In this document: piece by piece, positions 1-8,241 of the stretch
Numbering within the stretch: the stretch's first letter is position 1
Layout of the letters: each line of letters starts with the position of its first letter
Source of the DNA: Pseudomonas lini
Lineage (GTDB): Bacteria; Pseudomonadota; Gammaproteobacteria; Pseudomonadales; Pseudomonadaceae
Length of the DNA stretch: 64,000 nt
NCBI RefSeq assembly: GCF_001042905.1
Contig: NZ_JYLB01000002.1
Span: 248,001 to 312,000, forward strand
Direction: 5' to 3'
Program-made: the position numbers and the translations under genes
Notes under the pieces: generated by a model
Databases searched by the model: none
What the model saw: only the letters and a program-made list of their open reading frames with translations
Told to the model about the DNA's origin: nothing

Positions 1-1568
1 ATGTTCATGCCTTCGTGGAAGACCGTGGCCGGAATACCGGAACGTACGCGCAAGGCGTCTTCCAGGTCCATGGCGGTTTCGGCGTGGGCGCAGATCACCA
101 GCACTTTGGTGCGCTTGAGCATTTTCAGGGTGTCGATCAGCCACTCGACACGCGGGTCGAATTTCCACCAGCGCTCTTCTTCGTTGGCGTCCGGCTGGGC
201 CTGGAAGCTGACTTCCGGATACAGCTCGGCGTGATCGCCCAATGGCAGTTCGAGGTATTCGGCCGGGCACGGCAGCGGGTACGGGTGCAGTTTGCGCTCC
301 GGGAAACCCTGCACGGCGGCGCGGGTATTACGGAACAGCACGCGGCCGGTGCCGTGGCGGTCCAGCAATTCGCGGACCAGACGGGCGCTAGCTTCGGTGT
401 CGCCATCGTTGACGGCGGTCAGCAGGGCTTCGCCTTCGTTGCCGAGGAAACCGTGGATGGTTTTGTGCGCTTCAGGCGACAGGCGCCCTTTATCCAGCAG
501 CTCCTGAACGGCTTCGGCCACCGGGCGATAGTTTTCGCTCTCGGCGCGGAAGGCGTGCAGGTCATGGAAACGGTTCGGGTCGAGCAGGCGCAGACGGGCG
601 AAGTGGCTGTCCTGACCCAGTTGTTCCGGGGTCGCGGTCAGCAGCAAGACGCCGGGAATGACTTCGGCCAGTTGCTCCACCAGTGCGTACTGAGGGCTGA
701 CCTGGTCTTCGTGCCACACCAGGTGGTGCGCTTCATCGACCACCAGCAAATCCCAGCCAGCGGCGAACAACGCGTCCTGGGCCTTCTCGTCGTCCACCAG
801 CCATTCGAGCGCAACCAATGCAAGCTGGGTGTCTTCGAACGGGTTGGCGGCATCGCTTTCGATGAAGCGTTCTTCGTCGAACAGCGCGACTTGCAGGTTG
901 AAGCGGCGGCGCATCTCGACCAGCCATTGGTGCTGGAGGTTTTCCGGCACCAGGATCAACACGCGATTGGCGCGGCCCGAGAGCAGTTGGCGATGGATCA
1001 CCAGACCGGCTTCGATGGTCTTGCCCAGGCCCACTTCGTCTGCCAGCAGAACGCGCGGCGCAATACGGTCGGCGACTTCACGGGCGATATGCAACTGGTG
1101 CGCGATCGGTTGCGCGCGCACGCCACCCAAGCCCCAAAGCGCGGACTGCAACTGGCGGCTGGTGTGTTCCAGGGTGTTGTAGCGCAGGGAGAACCAGGCG
1201 AGCGGGTCGATCTGTCCGGCGAACAAGCGGTCGCTGGCCAGACGGAACTGAATGAAGTTCGACAGTTGGGTTTCCGGCAGGGTGACCACTTCGTTCTGCG
1301 CGTTGAGGCCGTGGTAGACCAGCAGGCCATCGACATCGTCGACTTCTTGTACGGTCAGTTTCCAGCCTTCGAAGTGAGTGATGCTGTCACCCGGCGAAAA
1401 CCGCACGCGGGTGAGGGGCGCATTCCGTAGCGCGTACTGGCGAGTCTCGCCAGTGGCCGGGTAGAGCACGGTCAACAAGCGGCCGTCCTGTGCCAGAACG
1501 GTGCCCAAACCCAGCTCGGCTTCGCTGTCACTGATCCAGCGTTGCCCCGGTTGATACTGCTGCGCCAT
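1..1568 (-). CDS. rapA: RNA polymerase-associated ATPase RapA (HepA), partial at window edge
   Basis: A Swi2/Snf2-family ATPase that binds RNA polymerase and helps recycle it after transcription. 522 residues are visible from the ATG (1566-1568); the gene continues past base 1. An N-terminal tudor-like segment ([14 protein letters not shown]...) is followed by Walker A (ADEVGLGKT, about 176-184) and the Walker B box DEAH (about 278-281). The visible part ends after VICAHAETA and FHEGMN, near the start of the second RecA lobe. The family is about 950 residues long, so the right-hand helicase lobe and C-terminal domain are missing here. No frameshift is seen. A long open frame on the + strand opposite it (15-1430) is a GC-driven shadow. 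Family call is firm. Confidence 0.95.
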   Translation of the reverse strand, partial: MAQQYQPGQRWISDSEAELGLGTVLAQDGRLLTVLYPATGETRQYALRNAPLTRVRFSPGDSITHFEGWKLTVQEVDDVDGLLVYHGLNAQNEVVTLPETQLSNFIQFRLASDRLFAGQIDPLAWFSLRYNTLEHTSRQLQSALWGLGGVRAQPIAHQLHIAREVADRIAPRVLLADEVGLGKTIEAGLVIHRQLLSGRANRVLILVPENLQHQWLVEMRRRFNLQVALFDEERFIESDAANPFEDTQLALVALEWLVDDEKAQDALFAAGWDLLVVDEAHHLVWHEDQVSPQYALVEQLAEVIPGVLLLTATPEQLGQDSHFARLRLLDPNRFHDLHAFRAESENYRPVAEAVQELLDKGRLSPEAHKTIHGFLGNEGEALLTAVNDGDTEASARLVRELLDRHGTGRVLFRNTRAAVQGFPERKLHPYPLPCPAEYLELPLGDHAELYPEVSFQAQPDANEEERWWKFDPRVEWLIDTLKMLKRTKVLVICAHAETAMDLEDALRVRSGIPATVFHEGMN

Positions 1569-1677
1569 GCTGCCTGACTCCCACCTTGAAAAAGCGGGCT
1601 ATCTTAACGGAATGAGCCTTCAGGGCCAAAGGATTACATGCGCGTGCTGACTGAGGATGCGAACTTTTCGGGAGATG

Positions 1678-1712
1678 AAGATCAAAAGATCGCAGGCTGC
1701 GCCAGCTCCTAC
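1678..1712. repeat. Single copy of repeat family B
   Basis: One arm of the family-B intergenic repeat (AAGATCGCAG...CCAGCTCCTAC type), lying between rapA and the next gene. Other copies in the window are paired into hairpins; this one stands alone and is slightly diverged. Confidence 0.6.
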
Positions 1713-1797
1713 GGTGCCAAGCGGATCACAAGTTTGCGACCGATGGCTCAAGTCGCCATTCCCGCAGCCGACAGCCTGCTGACAGGAGACTAATAAT

Positions 1798-2139
1798 ATG
1801 CTGCCACCGATGCTCCCCTTGAGCGCCGTACCAATCACTTCACAGCAGGATCCGATTCGCCAGCGCCCGGATATTCCGCCTGTGGTGCCGGTGCAGGAAA
1901 GCTCCAACGAAAGCACCATCGACCTGCAAAAGCGCGACCCGGAAGAGGCGGGCCTGCAGCTGCGCGAGGAACAGCGTCGCAAACAAGAGCAGGAGCGCCG
2001 CCGCCGTGAGGCCGATGAGGATCCTGAAGAACACCTGGCGATTCCCGGTAATGAGCTCAATGCCGACAACACCGTACCGGTGGTGCCGTTGATGGAGGAT
2101 CAACCACGTCAGGGATTGTGGGTCGATATTGAAATCTGA
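1798..2139 (+). CDS. Conserved Pseudomonas hypothetical protein next to rapA
   Basis: 113 residues, no signal peptide or membrane segment. The N-terminus is proline-rich (MLPPMLPLSAVP), the middle (about residues 58-78) is a highly charged Glu/Arg/Gln helix likely to form a coiled coil (REEQRRKQEQERRRREADED), and the tail is hydrophobic-acidic, ending WVDIEI. The ATG follows an AGGAG-like site (ACAGGAGAC) about 10 bases upstream, which supports the start. It diverges from rapA. I recall small uncharacterised genes beside hepA in P. aeruginosa, so it is probably a conserved genus-specific protein. No function can be assigned. Confidence 0.75.
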   Translation: MLPPMLPLSAVPITSQQDPIRQRPDIPPVVPVQESSNESTIDLQKRDPEEAGLQLREEQRRKQEQERRRREADEDPEEHLAIPGNELNADNTVPVVPLMEDQPRQGLWVDIEI

Positions 2140-2244
2140 AGTGTCGGATCACTGGTCAGCGCCCGCGCCAGACCGCATTATTGGCGTAATCCTGTCGCCT
2201 TTGACCGGCAGTTGAATTCATTTCCAAGCGATGCACTGAACGCC

Positions 2245-2406
2245 ATGAGCCAAGATGACAAGCTGATCGACCTCAACTCCGAACGCGCCAAGCGGGTTCA
2301 TGACCTTAATGAAAAGCGCCTGAACGAAGTGCGCCAGGCGTTCGAGCAGGCGATGCCGTTGGGCAAAGCGAAGAAAAAGCCGAAGAACAAACCGAAAAAG
2401 CGTTGA
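2245..2406 (+). CDS. Small basic conserved hypothetical protein
   Basis: 53 residues from the ATG at 2245 (MSQDDKLIDLN). A longer reading from TTG at 2212 is less likely because the acidic MSQDDKLIDLNSERAKR start looks like the natural N-terminus. The middle is an amphipathic helix and the C-terminus is a lysine-rich tail (KAKKKPKNKPKKR), which suggests nucleic-acid or ribosome binding, but that is inference only. It lies between the rapA-linked gene and ccoM, all on the + strand, but the gap to ccoM holds its own promoter. Confidence 0.7.
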   Translation: MSQDDKLIDLNSERAKRVHDLNEKRLNEVRQAFEQAMPLGKAKKKPKNKPKKR

Positions 2407-2471
2407 AAGACCCTGCATCGGTTGATGCAGGTCAGTTATTTCCCTTCCTTTTACGCCCGTCTAGGGCGGCA

Positions 2472-2513
2472 TTGATCCCGGTCAATTTTCTCTCCTGCCC
2501 GATTGGTTAACTT
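2472..2513 (+). promoter_or_regulatory. Anr/FNR-type box and -10 element in front of ccoM
   Basis: TTGATCCCGGTCAA at 2472-2485 matches the Anr/FNR pattern TTGAT-N4-ATCAA at 9 of 10 fixed positions. A TAACTT -10-like hexamer lies at 2508-2513. A start site near 2520 would put the box centre at about -41.5, the usual class II FNR geometry. This fits low-oxygen induction of a cbb3 oxidase subunit. Confidence 0.65.
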
Positions 2514-2550
2514 AGCCCCATCGCAACAGGGCAAGTGCAGGAGGCTAGTC

Positions 2551-2664
2551 ATGTTTTTCGACAACGTGGTGATCGCCGGAGTGCTGACAGTCGGCCTCAT
2601 GGTTCTGTTTTTTGCAGGGTTTGGATTTTTTATCTGGAAGGATTCGCATAAGCGCAAACCGTAG
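2551..2664 (+). CDS. ccoM: CcoM-like small subunit of cbb3 cytochrome c oxidase
   Basis: 37-residue protein with a single membrane segment (VVIAGVLTVGLMVLFFAGFGFFIW) between an acidic N-terminus (MFFDN) and a basic tail (KDSHKRKP). Length, the FxDNVVxAGVxTVGLMV start and the WKDxHK ending match, from memory, the CcoM subunit found with the P. stutzeri cbb3 oxidase, which is encoded away from the ccoNOQP operon. It would sit in the inner membrane and stabilise the oxidase. A GGAGG site (2540-2544) lies 6 bases before the ATG. The Anr-type promoter upstream supports a role under low oxygen, and a strong terminator follows. Too short for ordinary ORF thresholds. Main doubt: the family was recalled, not searched. 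Confidence 0.75.
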   Translation: MFFDNVVIAGVLTVGLMVLFFAGFGFFIWKDSHKRKP

Positions 2665-2698
2665 GTCTTTCTGGAGCAATGAGCACGCAAGGCATTTT

Positions 2699-2724
2699 GG
2701 GCGACTTCGGTCGCCCTTTTTTTT
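2699..2724 (+). terminator. Rho-independent terminator after ccoM
   Basis: A 7-bp GC stem, GGGCGAC / GTCGCCC, with a TTCG tetraloop followed by eight T. It ends the one-gene ccoM transcript. Confidence 0.9.
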
Positions 2725-2760
2725 GTCTGCGAATTTCTATCGGGGTGTACATAGAACTAC

Positions 2761-2850
2761 TGTGGGAGCGGGCTTGCTCGCGAAGAGGCCATGACATTCA
2801 ACATCTATGTTGGCTGCTAAGCCGCCTTCGCGAGCAAGCCCGCTCCCACA
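2761..2850. repeat. REPIN, family A
   Basis: Two inverted copies of the ~25-base REP (TGTGGGAGCGGGCTTGCTCG type) separated by about 40 bases of less conserved sequence. It lies between the ccoM terminator and the convergent phosphate transporter. Confidence 0.9.
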
Positions 2851-2884
2851 GTGGATCGGTGGTGTACGCGAAAATTGCGGCAAT

Positions 2885-2920
2885 AAAAAAGGCGCGAACC
2901 TCACGGAACGCGCCTTTTTT
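2885..2920. terminator. Terminator of the phosphate transporter gene
   Basis: GGCGCG (2891-2896) pairs with CGCGCC (2909-2914), flanked by an A run on the left and a T run on the right, so it can work on both strands. It lies just beyond the stop of the minus-strand phosphate transporter. Confidence 0.8.
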
Positions 2921-2932
2921 GGTAGCGGTGTA

Positions 2933-4408
2933 TCAGCTACCCAGTGCCTTGGACGCCAGCCAGAACAGGCCGGCCGACAGGGCCACGGTGGCGGGCAGGG
3001 TCAGGACCCAGGCCAGCAGGATGGTTCTGACGGTGCCGCCTTGCAGGCCGCTTTTGTTCGCGACCATGGTGCCGGCCACGCCTGAAGACAGGACGTGGGT
3101 GGTGGAAACCGGCAGGCTGAAGATGTTCGCCGCGCCGATCATGCACGCGGTGGTGATCTGCGCCGACATGCCTTGAGCGTAGGTCATGCCTTGCTTGCCG
3201 ATTTTCTCGCCAATGGTCAGTACCACGCGTTTCCAGCCGACCATGGTGCCCAGGCCGAGGGCCAGTGCGACCGCCAGAATCACCCAGAACGGGGCGTATT
3301 CGGTGGTGGTGGTCAGGTCTTTGCGCAGCTTGTCCAGATCAGCCTTTTCACGGGCAGCGAGGCCTGGCAGCTTGGCGACTTTCTTCGCGGTGTCGTCCAG
3401 GCAGAGCAGGTAGCGACGTACTTCGATACGACTTTCCGACGGCAGCGAATGGTAGTCGGCTACACCTTTAAGGGTGCTGAGCAAAGCTGAAATGGTCGGT
3501 TCGGTCTGTTGCGGGTTGCAACGGAATTTCTCCGGCAAATCGCCTTTCACGCTTTTACCCAGTGCCAGGAACTCGCCCAGGGATTCGCGGTTGCGCTCGT
3601 AGAACTGGCTCAGGTGCAGGGTCGCATCGCGAGTTCGTTCGATCTGGTAGGTGGTGCTGTTCAGGTCGAGAACGAACTGCGCCGGCACGATACCGATCAG
3701 CACCAGCATGATCAGGCCGATACCTTTCTGGCCATCGTTCGAGCCGTGCACGAAGCTGACAGCCATCGCGGAAATCACCAGCACCAGACGGTTCCAGAAC
3801 GGCGGGTGTTTCTTGTCGTCGATCTTGCGGCGCTGTTCCGGTGTCTTGTGCATCTTGGACAGCGGGCGCCACCATTTAAGACCGATCAGCACCAGGGCTG
3901 CGATCAGGAAACCGGCCATTGGCGAGAACACCAGGGACGCACCGATATCAATCGCCTTCTGCCAGTTCACGCCATCGGCCAACGGAATATCGTTGATCAG
4001 GGCGTTGGCCAGGCCGACACCGAGGATCGAACCGATCAGCGTATGAGAGCTGGAGGCGGGGATACCGAAGTACCAGGTGCCCAGGTTCCAGGTGATGGCG
4101 GCGGCGAGCAACGAGAACACCATGGCCAGTCCGTGACCGGTGTTCACATTGATCAGCAGTTCTACCGGCAGCAAATGGACGATGGCATACGCCACGCCCA
4201 CACCGCCCAGCAGCACGCCGAGGAAGTTGAACACACCGGAAAAGAACACCGCCAGATGAGGCGGCATGGCTTTGGTGTAGATAACAGTGGCCACCGCGTT
4301 TGCGGTGTCATGAAAGCCGTTGATGAACTCGAAGGCGAGGACAAAGGCCAGGGCGAGCAAGAGGCTCACAAGCACCCAAGCATCCAGTCCGCTGAATAAA
4401 TCGATCAT
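2933..4408 (-). CDS. PiT-family inorganic phosphate transporter
   Basis: 491-residue integral membrane protein of the PiT family, which imports metal-phosphate with protons or sodium across the inner membrane. The family signature GFHDTANAVAT is near residues 31-41, the inverted second repeat carries SFVHGSNDGQKGIG, and several hydrophobic segments flank them. A long soluble insertion (about residues 245-360, with ERTRDATLHLSQFYERNRESLGEF) separates the halves, as in the large proteobacterial Pit proteins. The gene stands alone, with a terminator at its 3' end. No Pho box was recognised upstream. The start at the ATG in 4406-4408 gives the expected short N-terminus. Confidence 0.93.
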   Translation of the reverse strand: MIDLFSGLDAWVLVSLLLALAFVLAFEFINGFHDTANAVATVIYTKAMPPHLAVFFSGVFNFLGVLLGGVGVAYAIVHLLPVELLINVNTGHGLAMVFSLLAAAITWNLGTWYFGIPASSSHTLIGSILGVGLANALINDIPLADGVNWQKAIDIGASLVFSPMAGFLIAALVLIGLKWWRPLSKMHKTPEQRRKIDDKKHPPFWNRLVLVISAMAVSFVHGSNDGQKGIGLIMLVLIGIVPAQFVLDLNSTTYQIERTRDATLHLSQFYERNRESLGEFLALGKSVKGDLPEKFRCNPQQTEPTISALLSTLKGVADYHSLPSESRIEVRRYLLCLDDTAKKVAKLPGLAAREKADLDKLRKDLTTTTEYAPFWVILAVALALGLGTMVGWKRVVLTIGEKIGKQGMTYAQGMSAQITTACMIGAANIFSLPVSTTHVLSSGVAGTMVANKSGLQGGTVRTILLAWVLTLPATVALSAGLFWLASKALGS

Positions 4409-4786
4409 GAAGGTTTTCTGACCCGGTCGTAAGGGGGCGCGATTATGCCAGAAAAGACTGCTAATCGATGCACTTGCTGCTCATCGGTAACATTCTTCAA
4501 CGAATTAATTGGTGGCAATCCCCCAAGCCCCGGGTTTTTTCAGGGTTTTACAAGTCGTTGAATTTACTTGGAAAGGCCGCAGCCACAGGGGGTTCTCCCG
4601 TCGGGGCGAGAGGCTTGAACGCTTGTGTGAAATATCTGAGAAGAGGGCCAGACAGGAGCCATTTGCCTCATTCAATGGATGAGGGGGACCGCTGCCCGCT
4701 TGTAGCGGGCGCGAAAAGCATCATCCATACAACCCGCTTTTAACGGGTGCAGACGCAGGCTCTTGAAAGGATTCAAGCCGAGGCGG
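4409..4786. other. Intergenic stretch with two small hairpins
   Basis: No convincing gene. Two GC-rich hairpins lie near its right end: GCCCGCT-TGT-AGCGGGC (4694-4710) and ACCCG...CGGGT (4732-4748). Neither has a clear T run. An open frame at 4468-4743 has no ribosome site and an unlikely composition. A small RNA is possible but not shown. Confidence 0.4.
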
Positions 4787-4987
4787 TCATGGCTCTTCGG
4801 CTTTGAGTTCCTTTTCCATCTTCTGCAATTCCTGGGAGAAGGCCTGGTCCTGAACGGTGGCGCGTTTACGCCAGGGTTTGCGTTCGGGTTCGGGCTGAGC
4901 GGCGTAGGTGGTGACTTCCCCGCCGTAAACTTCCTTGTAACGTTGTTCCTGGCGCTCAAGTTCCGCGCGCAGTTCGTCTTTCGTCAC
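4787..4987 (-). CDS. Small charged conserved hypothetical protein
   Basis: 66 residues from a GTG start (4985-4987), beginning [30 protein letters not shown]. It is highly charged, rich in Glu, Lys and Arg, with no membrane segment, and predicted mostly helical. A longer reading to 5098 adds a poor-looking N-terminal stretch, so the GTG with an AGG-type ribosome site about 8 bases before it is preferred. I recall similar short proteins across Pseudomonas, but I know of no function. Confidence 0.7.
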   Translation of the reverse strand: MTKDELRAELERQEQRYKEVYGGEVTTYAAQPEPERKPWRKRATVQDQAFSQELQKMEKELKAEEP

Positions 4988-5653
4988 AGTGCTACCTGAT
5001 TGAGTTGGGATTAATTCTGGTGAAACGCGCTGCATCGATTTATTGACCACGCTCATTGAAGGGACAATGCCTGACACGGCATCGTTCCCTCGGAGCAATC
5101 AATACGTCCTTGTTGCAGGCGGCCACGGCACCAGAGAAAAACAGCTGACGTAGCATCAGTCTCCTGTTTCAGCGAGCGCGTTGGCGGAACATATGAAATG
5201 AGCGTCAGGCGCTTGCTGCGGACAGCGGCAATGGATATTGCGCTGCCGGTTGGCGGAATCGGCACGTAAAAAACCGGTCGCCACTGAGGTGTATTATAGC
5301 GGTCGATCCGAAGAACACTATCTCTTGAGAGTTAAAAGTAGTTCCTCGTGTGTGATTGTTTTGTTACTCGCAAACTTTTACCGGTAACTACGGTGCCGGT
5401 GATGCCAGTTACAGCGATGACTTTCTGGCGCCATTAAGCCGAACGAATTAGTACATCCGTGTTTCTTTAAATCGTGACCGAAAATAACAATCGTATTGCA
5501 TGGGCTGAAAGCAGTATGGCTCACCATAAGCAACCACTGATTGCGATTATCGGCCCATGGTTCGATAATCGCCCAATCTTGGTGGCCGGTGGCTTGTGTG
5601 TCAGACCGGGAGCCGCTTGTAATAGTCGCTGATCCGTGTGGGAAACAACTGAT
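4988..5653. other. Long intergenic region upstream of pcaR
   Basis: About 670 bases with no supported gene. The last 110 bases hold the two PcaR-type half sites (listed separately). The middle (about 5290-5540) is AT-richer than the flanks and its short open frames lack ribosome sites and natural composition. Confidence 0.5.
5543..5574. promoter_or_regulatory. PcaR operator upstream of pcaR (autoregulation)
   Basis: GTTCGATAATCGCCC at 5560-5574 differs at one base from the 15-base PcaR site recalled from P. putida pcaR and pcaI. An inverted half site, GCGATTATCGGCC, sits at 5543-5555. The pair lies 80-110 bases before the pcaR start. Confidence 0.7.
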
Positions 5654-6496
5654 ATGAACGATCAAATGCGCAATTCCTTCGCTTCAGTGGCACCGCCGAT
5701 CGTTGCCTCGCCCGCCAAGCGAATCCAGGCCCTGACCGGTGACCCGGATTTCATGACCTCCCTGGCCCGTGGCTTGGCGGTGGTGCAAGCGTTCCAGGAG
5801 CGCAAGCGGCACCTGACCATTGCGCAGATCAGCCATCGTACGGAAATTCCCCGCGCCGCTGTGCGACGTTGCCTGCATACCCTGATCAAACTCGGCTACG
5901 CCACCACCGACGGGCGCACCTATTCGCTGCTGCCCAAAGTACTGACCCTGGGCCATGCCTATCTGTCGTCGACTCCATTGGCGGTTTCTGCCCAGCCATA
6001 CCTGGACCGCATGAGCGAGCAACTGCATGAGGCCTGCAACATGGCCACGCTGGAGGGCGATGACATTTTGTACATCGCGCGCTCGGCAACCACCCAGCGG
6101 CTGATTTCCGTCGACCTCTCGGTGGGCGGGCGACTGCCGGCCTATTGCACGTCCATGGGCAGGATTCTTCTCGCCGCGCTGGACGACACGTCACTGCGCG
6201 AATACCTCGACCATGCAGAGCTGCAAGCCAAGACCAGTCGCACGTTGCATACCCCCGAGGCGTTGCTCGAATGCCTGCAAGAGGTACGGCAACAAGGCTG
6301 GTGCATCGTCGATCAGGAACTGGAGCAGGGTCTGCGCTCGATTGCCGTTCCGGTGTACGACGCTTCTGGCCAAGTAGTGGCGGCGTTAAACGTCAGTACC
6401 CACGCCGGCCGGGTCAGTCGCAGCGAGCTGGAACAGCGTTTCTTGCCCGGTCTGCTAAGCGCCAGCCGTGATCTGAGCGCGCAACTCTTTGCCTAA
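5654..6496 (+). CDS. pcaR: IclR-family regulator of the pca regulon, PcaR
   Basis: 280 residues from ATG 5654. An N-terminal winged helix-turn-helix (about residues 36-75, LTIAQISHRTEIPRAAVRRCL) precedes the IclR effector domain (CNMATLEGDDILYIARS, then GRLPAYCTSMGRILLA). In Pseudomonas PcaR binds beta-ketoadipate and activates transport and catabolic pca genes while repressing itself. It leads the pca cluster, and matching operators lie before it and before pcaK, pcaI and the downstream porin. An in-frame GTG at 5636 is a weaker start. Assignment rests on domain content plus its position at the head of a full pca cluster. Confidence 0.93.
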   Translation: MNDQMRNSFASVAPPIVASPAKRIQALTGDPDFMTSLARGLAVVQAFQERKRHLTIAQISHRTEIPRAAVRRCLHTLIKLGYATTDGRTYSLLPKVLTLGHAYLSSTPLAVSAQPYLDRMSEQLHEACNMATLEGDDILYIARSATTQRLISVDLSVGGRLPAYCTSMGRILLAALDDTSLREYLDHAELQAKTSRTLHTPEALLECLQEVRQQGWCIVDQELEQGLRSIAVPVYDASGQVVAALNVSTHAGRVSRSELEQRFLPGLLSASRDLSAQLFA

Positions 6497-6499
6497 GCT

Positions 6500-6532
6500 G
6501 TTCGATAAACGCACGGAGTCGCGTTTATCGAA
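6500..6532. promoter_or_regulatory. PcaR operator upstream of pcaK
   Basis: GTTCGATAAACGCAC (6500-6514) is followed by its inverse GCGTTTATCGAA (6521-6532), giving an almost perfect inverted repeat between pcaR and pcaK. The first arm differs at one base from the recalled PcaR consensus. It could also form a hairpin at the end of pcaR mRNA, but there is no T run. Confidence 0.7.
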
Positions 6533-6624
6533 TTGACGCTCTTTCCCTTGGATCATTAATGTCGCGGCAGCGTCAGCCCCGGCTGGCACCTGTTCGACTG
6601 CGTTCTTTGCGTGGAATAAAAATA

Positions 6625-7971
6625 ATGAACCAGCCTCAGTCTGCTGTAGGAAACTGCCTCGACGTGCAGTCCTTCATCAACACTCAACCCATTTCGCGCT
6701 ACCAATGGCGGGTGGTGATTTTATGTTTCCTGATTGTTTTCCTCGATGGCCTCGACACTGCGGCCATGGGTTTTATTGCGCCGGCACTGTCCCAGGACTG
6801 GGGGATCGATCGCGCCAGTCTCGGCCCGGTGATGAGTGCGGCGTTGATCGGCATGGTCTTCGGTGCGCTGGGGTCTGGCCCATTGGCTGACCGCTTCGGG
6901 CGAAAAGTCGTACTGGTGGGCGCGGTGTTGGTGTTCGGCGCTTTCAGCCTGGCGTCGGCCTACAGCACCAACGTCGATCAACTGCTGGTACTGCGTTTCC
7001 TCACTGGCCTGGGCCTGGGCGCCGGCATGCCGAACGCCACCACGCTGCTGTCCGAATACACCCCGGAGCGCAAGAAATCCCTGCTGGTGACCAGCATGTT
7101 CTGCGGCTTCAACCTTGGCATGGCCGGTGGTGGGTTCATCTCGGCCAAACTGATTCCGGCCTTCGGCTGGCACAGTCTGTTGATGATCGGCGGGGTTCTG
7201 CCGCTGATCCTCGCTGTCGTCTTGCTGTTCTGGTTACCGGAATCGGCGCGCTATCTGGTGGTGCGCAACCGTGGCACGGACAAAGTGCGCAAGGCCTTGG
7301 CGCCGATCGACCCGACGGTGGTGGCTCAGGCTTCGAGCTTCAGCGTCCCGGAACAGAAAACCGTGAAGGCGCGCAATGTGTTTGCGGTGATCTTCTCCGG
7401 CACTTACAGCACCGGCACGTTGTTGTTGTGGCTGACGTACTTCATGGGCCTGGTGATTGTTTACCTGCTGACCAGTTGGTTGCCGACACTGATGCGCGAC
7501 AGCGGCGCGAGCATGGAGCAGGCCGCATTCATCGGTGCGCTGTTCCAGTTCGGTGGGGTGTTGAGCGCAGTGGGTGTGGGCTGGGCGATGGACCGGTTCA
7601 ATCCGCACAAGGTCATCGGCATTTTCTACTTATTCGCCGGGGTGTTTGCCTACGCGGTAGGGCAGAGCCTGGGCAACATCACATTGCTAGCGACCTTGGT
7701 ATTGGTGGCCGGGATGTGCGTCAACGGTGCGCAATCGGCGATGCCGTCGCTGGCGGCGCGGTTTTACCCGACTCAAGGACGGGCGACCGGTGTGTCGTGG
7801 ATGCTCGGGATTGGCCGCTTCGGCGCGATCCTCGGTGCGTGGATGGGCGCAACGTTGCTGGGCCTGGGCTGGAATTTTGAACAGGTGCTGACGGCGCTGG
7901 TGATTCCGGCTGCGTTGGCGACCACGGCGGTGGTGATCAAGGGCATGGTCAGTCATGCGGATGCGACCTGA
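6625..7971 (+). CDS. pcaK: MFS aromatic acid:H+ symporter, 4-hydroxybenzoate/protocatechuate transporter PcaK
   Basis: 448 residues, 12 predicted membrane segments, AAHS family of the major facilitator superfamily. Marks: the FLDGLDTAAMGF motif in segment 1 with the acidic residue typical of aromatic-acid symporters, the loop motif GPLADRFGRK (about residues 90-99), and the ESARYLV stretch before the central loop. Imports 4-hydroxybenzoate and protocatechuate; in P. putida it also aids chemotaxis. The start at ATG 6625 gives the usual N-terminus; an in-frame upstream ATG at 6559 overlaps the operator-promoter zone. A PcaR operator lies about 95-125 bases upstream. Confidence 0.92.
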   Translation: MNQPQSAVGNCLDVQSFINTQPISRYQWRVVILCFLIVFLDGLDTAAMGFIAPALSQDWGIDRASLGPVMSAALIGMVFGALGSGPLADRFGRKVVLVGAVLVFGAFSLASAYSTNVDQLLVLRFLTGLGLGAGMPNATTLLSEYTPERKKSLLVTSMFCGFNLGMAGGGFISAKLIPAFGWHSLLMIGGVLPLILAVVLLFWLPESARYLVVRNRGTDKVRKALAPIDPTVVAQASSFSVPEQKTVKARNVFAVIFSGTYSTGTLLLWLTYFMGLVIVYLLTSWLPTLMRDSGASMEQAAFIGALFQFGGVLSAVGVGWAMDRFNPHKVIGIFYLFAGVFAYAVGQSLGNITLLATLVLVAGMCVNGAQSAMPSLAARFYPTQGRATGVSWMLGIGRFGAILGAWMGATLLGLGWNFEQVLTALVIPAALATTAVVIKGMVSHADAT

Positions 7972-8004
7972 GGGCGGGTTTCAGATTCTTCAGCGAGTCT
8001 GATG

Positions 8005-8078
8005 GCCTCTTCGCGGGCAAGCCCGCTCCCACAAGAATTGCGCATCAACCTGTGGGAGCGGGCTTGCCCGCGATGCTT
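8005..8078. repeat. REP pair, family A, outward orientation
   Basis: Two REP arms in opposite order to most copies (GCAAGCCCGCTCCCACA first, then TGTGGGAGCGGGCTTGCCCG), separated by about 16 bases. It lies between pcaK and pcaI. Confidence 0.85.
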
Positions 8079-8106
8079 TTAGGGATCGGTAGGGAGATAA
8101 CAATCT

Positions 8107-8140
8107 GTTCGATAAACGAACACTCAGTCGATTATCGGAT
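8107..8140. promoter_or_regulatory. PcaR operator upstream of pcaI
   Basis: GTTCGATAAACGAAC (8107-8121) followed by an inverted half site GTCGATTATCGGAT (8127-8140), about 100-135 bases before pcaI. It has the same two-arm layout as the sites before pcaR and pcaK. Confidence 0.7.
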
Positions 8141-8241
8141 TGTTTGGCGTTTTCCAGGGGCTTACTCTTCAGTCATTCCGGCGCTGAACCTCGCGCCTTT
8201 TTCTACCACTGTCGGTTCATAACAAAACGGGAGCCTGCCCC

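Noticed and set aside
15..1430. 471-residue + strand frame over rapA
   Set aside because: Opposite-strand shadow of a clear RapA protein in GC-rich DNA; no ribosome site and unnatural composition.
4468..4743. 91-residue frame in the gap after the phosphate transporter
   Set aside because: No ribosome site and no family; composition looks like intergenic DNA.
5378..5665. 95-residue minus frame upstream of pcaR
   Set aside because: Overlaps the operator and pcaR start; no ribosome site.
6500..6532. Terminator between pcaR and pcaK
   Set aside because: The arms are PcaR-type half sites and there is no T run, so an operator is more likely.
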